Shown: in pieces, positions 1 through 8,251 of the stretch
How the letters are laid out: every line of letters begins with the position of its first letter
How positions within the stretch are numbered: the stretch's first letter is position 1
Origin: Candidatus Aminicenantota bacterium
Lineage (GTDB): Bacteria; Acidobacteriota; Aminicenantia; Aminicenantales; Aminicenantaceae
Reading direction: 5' to 3'
Assembly: GCA_011049545.1 (NCBI GenBank)
Contig: DRHQ01000105.1
Coordinates: forward strand, 1 to 37,291
DNA length: 37,291 nt
Notes under the pieces: generated by a model
Database searches by the model: none
Told to the model about the DNA's origin: nothing
Seen by the model: the letters and a program-made list of their open reading frames with translations, nothing else
Position numbers and translations under genes: made by a program

Positions 1-90
1 TTCTATGTACTGTTTGATCATAATTCCATGTTTTTATTACATACCATTTTGGTGCATAATACAACTACAAACTGCTGCTGCTCTGCGGTA

Positions 91-134
91 AGCGCCTTAT
101 ATCCCCATTGCTAAAGCAAGGGGCTTTACGGCGT
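91..134 (-). repeat. GC-rich imperfect hairpin, possible IS200/IS605-type end remnant
   Basis: The core is a hairpin CCCC-A-TTGC / TAAA / GCAA-GGGG at 103-123, with an outer CGCC (93-96) / GGCG (130-133) stem. Read on the minus strand it has the form AAGCCCC-hairpin with GCTTTAG in the apical part and GGGG after it, which resembles the right-end hairpins of IS200/IS605 (TnpB-type) elements as I remember them. No transposase or tnpB reading frame lies beside it. It also sits just downstream of the dGTPase gene, but no T-tract follows, so it is a poor intrinsic terminator. The mobile-element reading is inference from shape only. Confidence 0.35.
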
Positions 135-160
135 TCTCTGGTAAAGAAAATGAAAGAGCT

Positions 161-1192
161 TCAAAAAGCTGGCCAGGAACGCGGGAAGAATATCTTTTCG
201 TACAAGCCCAAGGCATAGCGGTCGGTCATCCCGGCAATAAAATCCCCCGTTCTCTTCTCTAAAGAATCGTCCTGAGGATAGGGTTTTATATAATCCTCTG
301 GGTTTTTAAGAACATATTCATACAGATCTGTAATAATTTTCTCTGCTTTTTCAATTTCAGGTCTGGCTTGGGGGTTGAAATAAACCTTTTCGTACAAGAA
401 GTCGCGGAGATCAGATATGGCTTTCTCTATTTCTTCACTCATAGCAATCTTCTCCAAGCTTGCCTTTAAACTGGCATCGACTACATCCTCTACCATTTTA
501 TCGATCCGGGAAGCATGCCATTCGCCTAAAACTTGGATGAGATATGAAGGGATATCTTTTTCTTTTATTACTTCAGCCCTCCTCGCATCATCGATGTCAT
601 GATTGACGTAGGCAATTATATCCGAGACTCTAGCTACCTGACCTTCAAGGGTAACAGGCATATTCTGCTTTTCATCATCGAGAATTTTTCCCCGACCTTT
701 TGAGTGCTTGAAAATGCCGTCCCTGACTTCATACGTCAGGTTCAATCCTTTCCCTTCCCACTCAATTTTCTCAACCACCCGAAGACTCTGATCGTAATGG
801 CTGAAGCCATCGGGCAGGAGTTTGGCCAACGTCTCCTCCCCTGCATGACCGAATGGCGTGTGTCCCAGGTCATGGCCTAAAGCAATGGCCTCGGTTAAAT
901 CCTCGTTTAACCGGAGAGCTTTAGCGATAGTGCGGGCTATCTGAGAAACCTCCAAGGTATGGGTTAACCGAGTTCTGTAGTGGTCTCCAAACGGAGCAAG
1001 AAAAACCTGAGTTTTGTGCTTTAATCTACGGAAGGATTTAGAGTGGATAATCCTATCCCGATCACGCTGGAATTCGGTCCTTAAAGGATGAAGTGCTACT
1101 GAGCACTCTCTCCCCTTTGTCTGGGAACTTAAAAAAGCTTTTGGCGATAAAGTCTTTTTTTCAATCTCCTCAAGTTTTTCTCTGATATTCAT
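161..1192 (-). CDS. dgt: dGTPase-like HD-domain triphosphohydrolase
   Basis: A 343-residue protein of the deoxyguanosinetriphosphate triphosphohydrolase-like family, which hydrolyses dNTPs to deoxynucleosides and triphosphate in the cytoplasm. The HD metal site is visible: [10 protein letters not shown] (His about residue 78), [11 protein letters not shown] (His107-Asp108, His111, His116) and a later Asp in VNHDIDD near residue 198. The N-terminal [21 protein letters not shown] segment is typical, and the C-terminus [13 protein letters not shown] is the usual family ending. Length fits the shorter bacterial subfamily. The ATG has only a weak upstream CGGA. It lies 53 bp downstream of the DUF2284 gene on the same strand, so the two may be co-transcribed. 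The family is certain; the physiological substrate is not. Confidence 0.93.
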   Translation of the reverse strand: MNIREKLEEIEKKTLSPKAFLSSQTKGRECSVALHPLRTEFQRDRDRIIHSKSFRRLKHKTQVFLAPFGDHYRTRLTHTLEVSQIARTIAKALRLNEDLTEAIALGHDLGHTPFGHAGEETLAKLLPDGFSHYDQSLRVVEKIEWEGKGLNLTYEVRDGIFKHSKGRGKILDDEKQNMPVTLEGQVARVSDIIAYVNHDIDDARRAEVIKEKDIPSYLIQVLGEWHASRIDKMVEDVVDASLKASLEKIAMSEEIEKAISDLRDFLYEKVYFNPQARPEIEKAEKIITDLYEYVLKNPEDYIKPYPQDDSLEKRTGDFIAGMTDRYALGLYEKIFFPRSWPAF

Positions 1193-1245
1193 ATTTCCGA
1201 GCGTAAACTATTATAGTTTTTATTATTACCCAAAGCTAAAAGCCT

Positions 1246-1785
1246 TTACTCAATCAGCAAAAAGGCATAACGGTTCATCTTTTGGGAATAGTCTGAAAGA
1301 ACATTAATCGGATAATCATGCTTTCTGACAGTCGAATAAACATCAATACACATCGCCTCTGGAGAGGGGCGTGCTAATATGGGCTCTTTGCATTTCTCTT
1401 TTAATCCCTGGCATTCATCACAAATGTTGCAGCTATCCATAAAAAGGAGGAACGCCTTCTCATGACCAGATAAAAAAACCTCTCGCTCAATTTTTAAAAG
1501 CTTTAAGTTGATCTTCCTTGTCCATTTAAAGCGATCCTCAGGCTTTGGGACTTGATTCTCAAAATGAAAGATAACGGCTTCTTTGTATTCCTGGAAAAAT
1601 TTCTCGCATTCTGAAAATGAAGGAGCATTCGGAGGGCAAGCAGCTGCGTTTCCGTATTCATCACATCCAAACATGCATTTCATACGCACCCAATAGGAGA
1701 TAACAATATTTTTGGGATCAATCCACTTGAAATCTTTGAAATTATGAGCCATGAATTTTTCTTCAAGTTGTTTTCTATCGACCAT
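1246..1785 (-). CDS. DUF2284 family predicted metal-binding protein
   Basis: A 179-residue cysteine-rich protein matching the DUF2284 family (predicted metal-binding). Cysteines fall in two groups: CMFGCDEYGNAAACPPNAPS near residues 37-54, and CNICDECQGLKEKC near 118-131, with a further Cys in the PSPEAMCID segment. This spacing suggests an Fe-S or other metal site. There is no signal peptide, so it is probably cytoplasmic. The ATG at 1785 is preceded by GAGGT at suitable spacing. No biochemical function is established that I can name. It sits upstream of and codirectional with the dGTPase gene. Confidence 0.8.
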   Translation of the reverse strand: MVDRKQLEEKFMAHNFKDFKWIDPKNIVISYWVRMKCMFGCDEYGNAAACPPNAPSFSECEKFFQEYKEAVIFHFENQVPKPEDRFKWTRKINLKLLKIEREVFLSGHEKAFLLFMDSCNICDECQGLKEKCKEPILARPSPEAMCIDVYSTVRKHDYPINVLSDYSQKMNRYAFLLIE

Positions 1786-1836
1786 GAATTAACCTCGCAG
1801 CGGAACGGTTTTTTCTGGTAGCACATTATAACATAG

Positions 1837-1990
1837 GCCCGCCATCAATTCATATTCAATAAAGTGCGGGCTTGATAAATCAAGCCCCTACAAACAATTA
1901 AAATCCATTCAACCAATGTTGATTTGATGCACCAAATCTATATATCAACTATTTTCGCATTTATAATGTGGGTTTGATGAATCAAATCCC
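1837..1990. repeat. Cluster of three related short palindromes
   Basis: Three hairpins lie within about 150 bp between divergent genes: GGGCTTGAT-AA-ATCAAGCCC (1868-1887, perfect 9-bp stem), GATTTG-6 nt-CAAATC (1921-1938), and GGGTTTGAT-GA-ATCAAATCCC (1970-1990, imperfect). The first and third share context (GTG before, CCCTA after), so they look like diverged copies of one unit of about 28 bp. GCCCGC at 1837-1842 could also pair with GCGGGC at 1866-1871, which would exclude the first hairpin. This resembles REP-type intergenic palindromes; a regulatory role is possible but unsupported. Confidence 0.6.
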
Positions 1991-2090
1991 TAAATGAGAA
2001 TGCTTGAATTTTTTGATGTGTTTGATTAAGGTTAAATCTTGGTACAAGAGATAATTGGGTTTAGCACTTTCAGCGTAATTGAAAAAGAAC

Positions 2091-2744
2091 ATGATTGAAG
2101 AAAATGTAAAGAAAATACTTCAGGAATTGCCTCAGGGAGTTGAGCTTATGGCAGCAGCCAAAGCAAGAACGCCCGAAGAGATTATGCGAGCCGCTCAGGC
2201 AGGTGTTAAAATTGTCGGTGAAAATTATATCCAGGAAGCTCTTGCTGCCTTTAATGTAGTGGGGCACAGAGTGAAATGGCACTTCATAGGCCATCTCCAG
2301 AGAAACAAGGTTAAAAAAGCAGTAGAGATATTCGACATGATCGAGACTGTAGATTCCCCTGAGCTTTCCAAAGAAATCGACAAAAGATGCAATCAATGTA
2401 AAAGAATCATGCCAGTTCTCATAGAGATAAACAGCGGCAGAGAAAAACAAAAATTCGGCATTTTTCCTGAAGATGCAGAAGATTTCATCAAGGAAATATC
2501 AGGACTTAAAAACATGAAAACAGAAGGCTTCATGACCATGGGTCCTATGTTTGGCGACCCAGAAGATGCCAGGCCTTACTTTGTAGAAACGAAAAAGCTA
2601 TTCGACAGGATAAAAACACTTAATCTTCCTGGATTGGAGATGAAATATCTTTCCATGGGAATGACAAACTCTTACCAGGTCGCTATCGAAGAAGGCGCCA
2701 ATATTGTCAGAATCGGAACAAAAATTTTTGGGGAGAGAGGCTGA
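2091..2744 (+). CDS. yggS: YggS/PLPBP family PLP-binding homeostasis protein
   Basis: A pyridoxal-phosphate-binding protein of the YggS/PROSC family (alanine-racemase-type TIM barrel without racemase partner domain), involved in PLP homeostasis in the cytoplasm. The PLP lysine is in MAAAKARTPEEI (Lys24 from this start); most relatives have a Ser before it, here Ala. Other family signatures are KIVGENYIQEA, WHFIGHLQRNK, INSGREKQKFG, EGFMTMGP and the phosphate-binding end YLSMGMTNSYQVAIEEGANIVRIGTKIFG. I chose ATG 2091 (217 residues); an in-frame TTG at 2079 would add four residues, and neither has a strong ribosome site. Length is normal. Confidence 0.92.
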   Translation: MIEENVKKILQELPQGVELMAAAKARTPEEIMRAAQAGVKIVGENYIQEALAAFNVVGHRVKWHFIGHLQRNKVKKAVEIFDMIETVDSPELSKEIDKRCNQCKRIMPVLIEINSGREKQKFGIFPEDAEDFIKEISGLKNMKTEGFMTMGPMFGDPEDARPYFVETKKLFDRIKTLNLPGLEMKYLSMGMTNSYQVAIEEGANIVRIGTKIFGERG

Positions 2745-2834
2745 AACTTAAGAAAGTTATTTCCCTGAAAAAATATCAATTATTAAAGTATTAATATAAA
2801 ATTGCATAAACCTTATAAAACCTATAAATTTATG

Positions 2835-2864
2835 TTGAAAATAAATTTTAGATAGGTTAGTATC
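2835..2864 (+). promoter_or_regulatory. Candidate sigma-70 promoter for the Rrf2 gene
   Basis: TTGAAA at 2835-2840 is followed after 18 bp by TAGTAT at 2859-2864, about 40 bp before the gene. An AT-rich palindrome ATAAATTTAT lies at 2824-2833, just before the -35 box, and could be an operator. Both are weak calls in very AT-rich DNA. Confidence 0.35.
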
Positions 2865-2903
2865 AGGTTGCATTTATAATACTTTATAAACAAGGAGGAA
2901 TCC

Positions 2904-3365
2904 ATGATAAAACTTTCAACAAAAGGAAGATATGGAACTCGCCTAATGTTGAATCTTGCCCACAATTATAACAACGGAAATGAAGCAGTCATACTCAAAA
3001 GCGTATCCGATAATGAGGAAATTTCCATTCGCTATTTAGAGCAAATCGTTATTCCACTTAAGATCAACAGGCTGGTTAAAAGCATCCGTGGAGCAGGAGG
3101 AGGTTATACGTTGGCCCGCCGTCCTTCTGAAATCAAAGTGAGTGATATTCTCCATGCTTTGGAAGGATCATGCTGCCTCGTTGATTGTATTGAGGATCCT
3201 GATTATTGTCATCGTATTCCCATCTGTGCATCCTTCGAAATCTGGAAAGAAGCCAGTAGGCTATTAAAAGATTATTTCGAAAGCATAACTCTCCAGGACC
3301 TCATAAAAATTGACGACAAAAAGAAGCCTAAGGGAAAAGTAAAAAGCAAAGCTAAAGGTCATTAA
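2904..3365 (+). CDS. Rrf2 family transcriptional regulator with five C-terminal-half cysteines
   Basis: A 153-residue Rrf2/IscR-type regulator. The N-terminus MIKLSTKGRYGTRLMLNLA and the winged-helix segment ISIRYLEQIVIPLKINRLVKSIRGAGGGYTLAR are diagnostic. Cysteines at 90, 91, 95, 102 and 108 fall where IscR and NsrR carry their Fe-S ligands, so the protein probably senses iron, oxygen, NO or redox state through an Fe-S cluster (inference). The C-terminal tail is lysine-rich. The start is well supported by AAGGAGGAA seven bases upstream. It lies directly before the heme-sensor kinase and the cytochrome loci, so it is a plausible second regulator of them, but no target site can be assigned. 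Confidence 0.9.
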   Translation: MIKLSTKGRYGTRLMLNLAHNYNNGNEAVILKSVSDNEEISIRYLEQIVIPLKINRLVKSIRGAGGGYTLARRPSEIKVSDILHALEGSCCLVDCIEDPDYCHRIPICASFEIWKEASRLLKDYFESITLQDLIKIDDKKKPKGKVKSKAKGH

Positions 3366-3702
3366 ACCTTACTTCTCAATTGGCCTGGATTATTCACGAG
3401 TCGACGTTGCCAGATTGCCACGCTCCGCTCGTAACGACGATGTTATTTAAAATATATGTCGTCGGAAACAAGGCGTCAGCCCATGAAGCTGTGGTCCTTC
3501 ACCGCGAATGGGTTGCAAAGAACCTTGATCTCAGCTTTTTCACAAGATAAGGAAGGGCTTTATCTGATATTTATCTGTCTAGCTGATTCAACTTCACAAA
3601 AAACATAAAATCCTTCTTTTCCCTTCTCATTAATCCCATCTTCTGCTAAAATAATTTATTAAGTGCATAATAATTATAGTATTCATAAAATTTATATTAA
3701 TC
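3366..3702. other. Intergenic region with a degenerate GC-richer palindromic patch
   Basis: No reading frame or RNA gene is evident in these 337 bases. Between about 3398 and 3500 the composition rises and contains CGACGA...TCGTCG (about 3436-3461), plus a segment with a CGCTCCGCTCG run similar in style to repeats that occur in many genomes. It may be a decayed repeat, perhaps related to the GC-rich core of the element at 34030-34295. The last 100 bases before the kinase are very AT-rich and give no clear promoter. Confidence 0.4.
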
Positions 3703-5190
3703 ATGATTTTAATTAACATAAAAGAGTGGAAATTAAGACATAAGATAATTCTTCATGTAGTTATCATTGGAATATTAACAGCTATCCTTCTAACCTTCCT
3801 CTACATTAAAACTCAGAGAAATATCATACATACCATGAGCCGACAGAAAGCTGAGCTTGTGGGCTCAATGATTGAAAGCAGCATTTTCTCTGCCATGAAA
3901 GATGGAAAATTAGAGAACGTTCAGACGGCTTTGCAGGAAATTGCCACTCCAAGTGATATAAAAAAAATAAGAATTATAAGTCCCCAGGGAAAAATATTGC
4001 GCTCCTCCGAAGAGGATGAAATCGGAAGTACAGTTGAGTCGAGTACTCTCGATAAGATGAATGAATTTCTTTCAAAAAAAAACCTCTCCGACATCATTTT
4101 TATCAGGCCAAAATCAACAATCCAGGGATTTCACATAATTGAAAACAGGAACGAATGTTTCAACTGTCATTCTCCCTCGAAGAAAATAAATGGTATTTTA
4201 GAAGTAAATATAGATTATGCTGCAACCGTTGCCCTCCTTCAAAAAAATCAACTTAAGGGTGTCATTATAGCTCTGGTATCTTTAGTTATCCTAAATTTTG
4301 TCATTCTTCGGCTTTTTGAGAAAATAATTAATCGTCCTATATTTCAGTTAAAAGATAAAATGAAGAAGGTCCAAGAGGGGGACCTCAATATACAATTGTC
4401 ATCATTGAAAAACGATGAGATAGGAAGCTTAACCCAAAGCTTTGCCATTATGGTGAGAAAGCTCAAAGAAGCAAATCATAAGATCGAGGAGCTGTTTAAC
4501 AAGCAAATGGAAAAGGCAGAACATCTTGCATCAATCGGAGAGCTAGCTGCTGGATTGGCTCATGAAATAAGAAATCCTATAGCAGGCATGAAGGGAGCCC
4601 TAGAAATCATTAATGAAAAAACAGATGAGAAAGATATAAGAAAAGAAATTTTTACAGAAATCCTTCTTCAAATAGAAAAAATAAACAATATTATTCAGGA
4701 CTTGTTAAGCTATGCAAAACCAAAAGAAATGAGTGTGAATCTCGTCGATCCTAATGAATGTGTTAAAAATGCTATGAAGCTCGCCGCACCTCAAATAAGC
4801 GATAAAGATATACATTTTCGTTTTAAAGGCTTAGAAAACGGCACTCCTGCTTATATAGATGCGGATAAAATTCAAGAAGTCATCCTTAATTTGATGTTGA
4901 ACAGCATTTCTGCCATAAACAAAAAAGGTCATATTACCATCGATCTACGCGAAAGGAACGAAAGAGGATTAGAGATAATTCTTTCTGATAATGGGAAAGG
5001 AATAAAAAAAGAAATTTTATCTCAGATATTCAATCCTTTCTTTACAACAAAAAAAAGAGGCACAGGCCTTGGTCTTTCCATCTGCAAAAAAATAATAATG
5101 GCACACAAAGGTTCTATTGAAGTTAAAAGCCAAGAGAGAAAAGGTACAACTTTTACTATCAGGCTTCCAGTTTTTCAATCAGAAGGTTAA
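3703..5190 (+). CDS. Membrane histidine kinase with periplasmic c-type heme motif
   Basis: A 495-residue sensor kinase. Order: transmembrane helix (about 13-35); periplasmic sensor (36-183) containing C152-F-N-C155-H156; second transmembrane helix (184-205); HAMP (about 206-260); HisKA with GLAHEIRNP (His287); HATPase with N-box NLMLNSISA (396-404), DNGKGI (429-434) and GTGLGLS (453-459). The CxxCH in the exported part implies a covalent heme, as in the heme-PAS sensors described in Geobacter. It would read periplasmic redox state or a ligand such as NO. The stop is 2 bp from the ATG of an NtrC-type regulator, which marks that protein as its partner. No Shine-Dalgarno precedes the ATG, but the first transmembrane helix requires a start near here. 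Confidence 0.92.
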   Translation: MILINIKEWKLRHKIILHVVIIGILTAILLTFLYIKTQRNIIHTMSRQKAELVGSMIESSIFSAMKDGKLENVQTALQEIATPSDIKKIRIISPQGKILRSSEEDEIGSTVESSTLDKMNEFLSKKNLSDIIFIRPKSTIQGFHIIENRNECFNCHSPSKKINGILEVNIDYAATVALLQKNQLKGVIIALVSLVILNFVILRLFEKIINRPIFQLKDKMKKVQEGDLNIQLSSLKNDEIGSLTQSFAIMVRKLKEANHKIEELFNKQMEKAEHLASIGELAAGLAHEIRNPIAGMKGALEIINEKTDEKDIRKEIFTEILLQIEKINNIIQDLLSYAKPKEMSVNLVDPNECVKNAMKLAAPQISDKDIHFRFKGLENGTPAYIDADKIQEVILNLMLNSISAINKKGHITIDLRERNERGLEIILSDNGKGIKKEILSQIFNPFFTTKKRGTGLGLSICKKIIMAHKGSIEVKSQERKGTTFTIRLPVFQSEG

Positions 5191-5192
5191 CC

Positions 5193-6584
5193 ATGCGCAA
5201 GAAAAAAATCTTGATAGTGGACGATGAAAAATTAATCCGCTGGAGCCTCAATCAAAAATTATCTGGATGGGATTTTGAGGTTCTCGAGGCTGAAAACGGA
5301 AAATCAGGCCTCCGCTTGGCCGCAGAAGAAATGCCTGACCTTGTAATGCTCGATGTAAAACTTCCAGATAAAAAAGGAACAGATTTGTTAGAAGAATTCA
5401 AGGAAAGTTGGTCGGAGCTTCCTATAATTATGATTACAGCTTTCGGTGTGATAGACGATGCCGTAATCGCTATGCGCCGGGGAGCCTATGATTACATCAC
5501 CAAGCCCATAGATTACACCAAGCTTCAGAGTACTATTAAGAATGCTATAGAAACCGCTTCTTTAAAAAAAGAAATAGCTTATTATAAAGAAAAAGAGGAA
5601 AAACAATTTGATACTTCCCAGATTATAGCCTCTTCAAAGAAAATGCACCAAGTTTTAGAAATGGCAAAAAAAATAGCCGCGAGCGAGGCCTCAATCATTT
5701 TGCTCCAGGGTGATAGCGGCACAGGCAAGGATCTTTTATCTCAAACCATTCACCAACTTAGCCGCCGCAAGCATGCATCCTATATCGCCATAAACTGTTC
5801 AGCTATTCCAGAAAATCTTCTAGAAAGCGAACTTTTTGGCTACGAAAAAGGAGCCTTTACAGATGCCAAGCAGCAGAAAAAAGGTCTTGTTGAACTTGCT
5901 GATGAAGGAACTCTCTTTTTGGATGAAATTAGCAATCTGAGCCTCAATCTTCAAGCAAAGCTGCTGAGGTTTTTAGAGACACAAACATTTAAAAGGGTAG
6001 GAGGATTAAAAGACATCGAAGTAGATATCAGGGTCATTACCGCCACCAATCAAGATCTTGAACTTGCATCTAATGAAGGAAAATTCAGGAAAGATTTATT
6101 CTACCGGCTTAACGTCTGTCCCATCTACATTCCTCCCTTATGGGAGAGAAAAGATGACATCATTCCCTTAGCTCAGCACTTTATATCTAACTATAATTTA
6201 AAATTCAGGAAAAACATAAAGGGTCTGCATAAAGAAGTAAAAAATCTTTTTCTAGACTACAACTGGCCGGGAAATGTTAGAGAATTAAAAAATGCGCTAG
6301 AAAGAGCAATGATCTTTGAGGAGGATTCGTTCATTTCAACCAAATATATCCCGATTCAATTAAACAGAAATTCTTCTTCGCTTTCAAAACATTCCTCAGA
6401 TGAATTTTCTGATAGGAATCTTTCTCTTCCTGAAATGGAGAAAAATCTTTTGATAAATGCCTTAAAAAAAACGATGGGAAACAAAACCAAAGCAGCTAAG
6501 CTGTTGAACATCACTCGAGATACATTACGCTACAAAATTACAAAAAACAGGATAAAGCCCGAGGATTTTAGTTTTACTGGATAA
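5193..6584 (+). CDS. NtrC-family sigma-54-dependent response regulator
   Basis: A 463-residue bacterial enhancer-binding protein. Receiver domain 1-120: Asp10/Asp11, phosphoacceptor Asp54, Thr82, Lys104. AAA+ domain: Walker A GDSGTGKD (173-180), sigma-54 contact loop GAFTDA (220-225), Walker B LFLDE (241-245), arginine-finger region near 290-310. A Fis-type helix-turn-helix at about 429-450 (NKTKAAKLLNITRDTLRYKI) binds DNA. It is translationally linked to the heme-sensor kinase (2-bp gap). Sigma-54 promoters with paired palindromes lie at 6678-6819 and 19871-20011, so it probably activates the MtrAB locus just downstream and the 18-heme/Rieske/cytochrome b operon. Family assignment is firm; the regulon is inference. 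Confidence 0.95.
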   Translation: MRKKKILIVDDEKLIRWSLNQKLSGWDFEVLEAENGKSGLRLAAEEMPDLVMLDVKLPDKKGTDLLEEFKESWSELPIIMITAFGVIDDAVIAMRRGAYDYITKPIDYTKLQSTIKNAIETASLKKEIAYYKEKEEKQFDTSQIIASSKKMHQVLEMAKKIAASEASIILLQGDSGTGKDLLSQTIHQLSRRKHASYIAINCSAIPENLLESELFGYEKGAFTDAKQQKKGLVELADEGTLFLDEISNLSLNLQAKLLRFLETQTFKRVGGLKDIEVDIRVITATNQDLELASNEGKFRKDLFYRLNVCPIYIPPLWERKDDIIPLAQHFISNYNLKFRKNIKGLHKEVKNLFLDYNWPGNVRELKNALERAMIFEEDSFISTKYIPIQLNRNSSSLSKHSSDEFSDRNLSLPEMEKNLLINALKKTMGNKTKAAKLLNITRDTLRYKITKNRIKPEDFSFTG

Positions 6585-6677
6585 GCCTTTAGTTTCTTTG
6601 CCCCGCTTCTCCCCTAAACACTGCCAAAAAATCAATATATTTCTTTATATACTTTTGATTAATTTTATCACATCTAA

Positions 6678-6712
6678 GGGTTATATCACCCGCTAGTGGG
6701 GCAAATGCCCCA
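6678..6712. promoter_or_regulatory. Paired palindromic upstream activator sites
   Basis: Two inverted repeats, GGGTTATATCACCC (6678-6691) and TGGGGCAAATGCCCCA (6697-6712), have centres exactly 20 bp apart, about two helical turns. Their centres lie 133 and 113 bp upstream of the -12 GC of the sigma-54 promoter at 6804. The first is identical to a site at 19998-20011, which belongs to another pair with the same spacing. This is the expected form of an enhancer for an NtrC-type dimer pair; the likely binder is encoded at 5193-6584. Confidence 0.8.
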
Positions 6713-6803
6713 GTTTCTTTCAATCCTGCATTTTGGGGCTGCACGCTTAAATTATAATTTTCTTATTTTCAATAACATAAAAAAACCTCTCTATAATTTC
6801 AAA

Positions 6804-6819
6804 TGGCATGAAACTTGCA
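6804..6819 (+). promoter_or_regulatory. Sigma-54 (-24/-12) promoter of the MtrAB-type operon
   Basis: TGGCATG-AAAC-TTGCA matches the sigma-54 consensus TGGCACG-N4-TTGCA at all but one conserved base, with GG at 6805-6806 and GC at 6817-6818. Transcription should start near 6830. The ATG at 6808 lies inside the promoter and cannot be used by this transcript. Confidence 0.85.
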
Positions 6820-6843
6820 AAATCCTTGTATGTGAGTGGTGAA

Positions 6844-7290
6844 TTGATTAAAATATTAGTAGTTGATGATGATAAGCTAATTCGCTGGTCACTAAAGGAA
6901 ATATTTTCTCAGGAAGGATACTTAGTAGATGCTGTCGCCACAGCTAAGGATGCCTTAAAACAAGCGAAAAACATTACTTACGAACTTATTTTCTCTGATC
7001 TAGAAATAAGCGATGAAAGTGGAATCGAGATGTTAAGAAAAGCAAGAACATTCCAACCAGATGCAAAAATTATCATTCTTTCAGCCCTCACGAAACCACA
7101 GATAGAGCCAAAACTAGGCAATTTAAGCATCTTTTCCATAATTGAAAAGCCTTTTAAATCAGAACAAATCCGGGCTCTTGTTAAAAATGCTTTAGTTTCA
7201 ACAAATCACGAAAATGAAAGTGGAAATCAGACAGAAAAAAACAAAAGAGTAAAAGCCAATGAGTTTCTTATCGAAAATAAAAATAAATAA
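6844..7290 (+). CDS. Stand-alone receiver (REC) domain protein
   Basis: A single receiver domain with a short hydrophilic tail. Visible residues: the acidic pair in ILVVDDDKLIRW, the phosphoacceptor Asp in FSDLEISDES, Ser in IILSAL and Lys in IIEKPF. There is no output domain. The N-terminal half closely resembles the receiver of the upstream NtrC-type regulator (VDDxKLIRWSL), which suggests origin by duplication. The first in-frame ATG (6808) is within the -24/-12 promoter, so I place the start at TTG 6844 (148 residues); GTG 6832 is an alternative. As first gene of the sigma-54 operon it may act as a phosphate sink or feedback element for the heme-sensor kinase (inference). Confidence 0.85.
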   Translation: MIKILVVDDDKLIRWSLKEIFSQEGYLVDAVATAKDALKQAKNITYELIFSDLEISDESGIEMLRKARTFQPDAKIIILSALTKPQIEPKLGNLSIFSIIEKPFKSEQIRALVKNALVSTNHENESGNQTEKNKRVKANEFLIENKNK

Positions 7291-7353
7291 AGCACAAGGA
7301 TTTAACATCTGTGCCGAAAATATAGGATTATAAAAAATTTTAGGAGGTTTGAG

Positions 7354-8241
7354 TTGCTAACGAAAACTAAAAAAAAGATGAAATTACCTTTTTTTGAAAC
7401 GATTGGATTTATAGCATTGATAATCTTCGCATCAGGATTTTTATCTAGCGCCAAACCTGCCGCTCAAGAAATAGAGGTAGGAATTTGTGCAGAATGCCAT
7501 GAAGACGTATGTGCGGATTTTAAACTTGTGCGCCATGCGGAAATTAAAGAAAAAAGATGGGATGATATTGCTCATCAAGCAGAAACGGTATGCGCCAACT
7601 GTCATGGCGACCCTACAAAGCATCTGGAAGAAGGAGGAGGGCCGGATACAATTTTTACGTTTAAAGATACTTCGCTTGCCCAAGCTAAAGCAAAAAAGTG
7701 TTTAAACTGCCACAGTGGGACTCGAGCACGCTTTCTAGCAAGCCCCCACGGAAAAGCCTCTATGGATTGCACATATTGTCATGACGAGCTAATGAAGAAA
7801 TCAATAGTGAGGAAAAGCCCGACAGAAATCTGCAGTTCATGCCATGAAGACGTTATGGCAGAGTTTCAATTAAACGAGCGTCATAGGCTACAGGAAGGAA
7901 TATTAGGTTGTACAACTTGCCACGACCAACATGCGCCGTCTGCGAGAGAACGCCTGGGGGGATTCAAACATGAATCATGTCTAAAATGTCATATGGACAA
8001 GGGAGGACCGTATCTCTATGAACACGGAGCATCAAGGATAGAGGGTTGTACGGGCTGTCATGAAGTCCATGGAACTCCCAACCGGCATATGTTGACTCAT
8101 CAAAGCACCTCTGATCTGTGCTTCAGTTGCCATGTTGCTGCACCATCTTGGCACAGCCGTTTTGATTCGCGTACGACCAATTGTACAGTCTGTCATTCAA
8201 CAATTCATGGTTCCAATCTAAGCAAAATTTTTCTTAAATAG
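7354..8241 (+). CDS. MtrA/DmsE-type periplasmic decaheme cytochrome c
   Basis: A 295-residue protein with exactly ten CxxCH motifs, with first cysteines at 45, 80, 116, 139, 160, 186, 209, 232, 256 and 277. Size, heme count and the GxCTGCHEVHG style fit the DmsE/MtrA decaheme family, which forms the heme wire threaded through an outer-membrane barrel. A hydrophobic segment near residues 14-30 is the signal peptide. The start is TTG 7354 with AGGAGG six bases upstream; the next ATG at 7378 is further from the ribosome site. The next gene is the matching barrel, as in mtrAB and pioAB. The electron-conduit role is inferred from family and gene order. Confidence 0.9.
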   Translation: MLTKTKKKMKLPFFETIGFIALIIFASGFLSSAKPAAQEIEVGICAECHEDVCADFKLVRHAEIKEKRWDDIAHQAETVCANCHGDPTKHLEEGGGPDTIFTFKDTSLAQAKAKKCLNCHSGTRARFLASPHGKASMDCTYCHDELMKKSIVRKSPTEICSSCHEDVMAEFQLNERHRLQEGILGCTTCHDQHAPSARERLGGFKHESCLKCHMDKGGPYLYEHGASRIEGCTGCHEVHGTPNRHMLTHQSTSDLCFSCHVAAPSWHSRFDSRTTNCTVCHSTIHGSNLSKIFLK

Positions 8242-8251
8242 GAGGCATTTC

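Noticed and set aside
6808-6843. N-terminal extension MKLAKSLYVSGE of the receiver protein
   Set aside because: It lies within and just after the sigma-54 promoter, before or at the expected transcription start.
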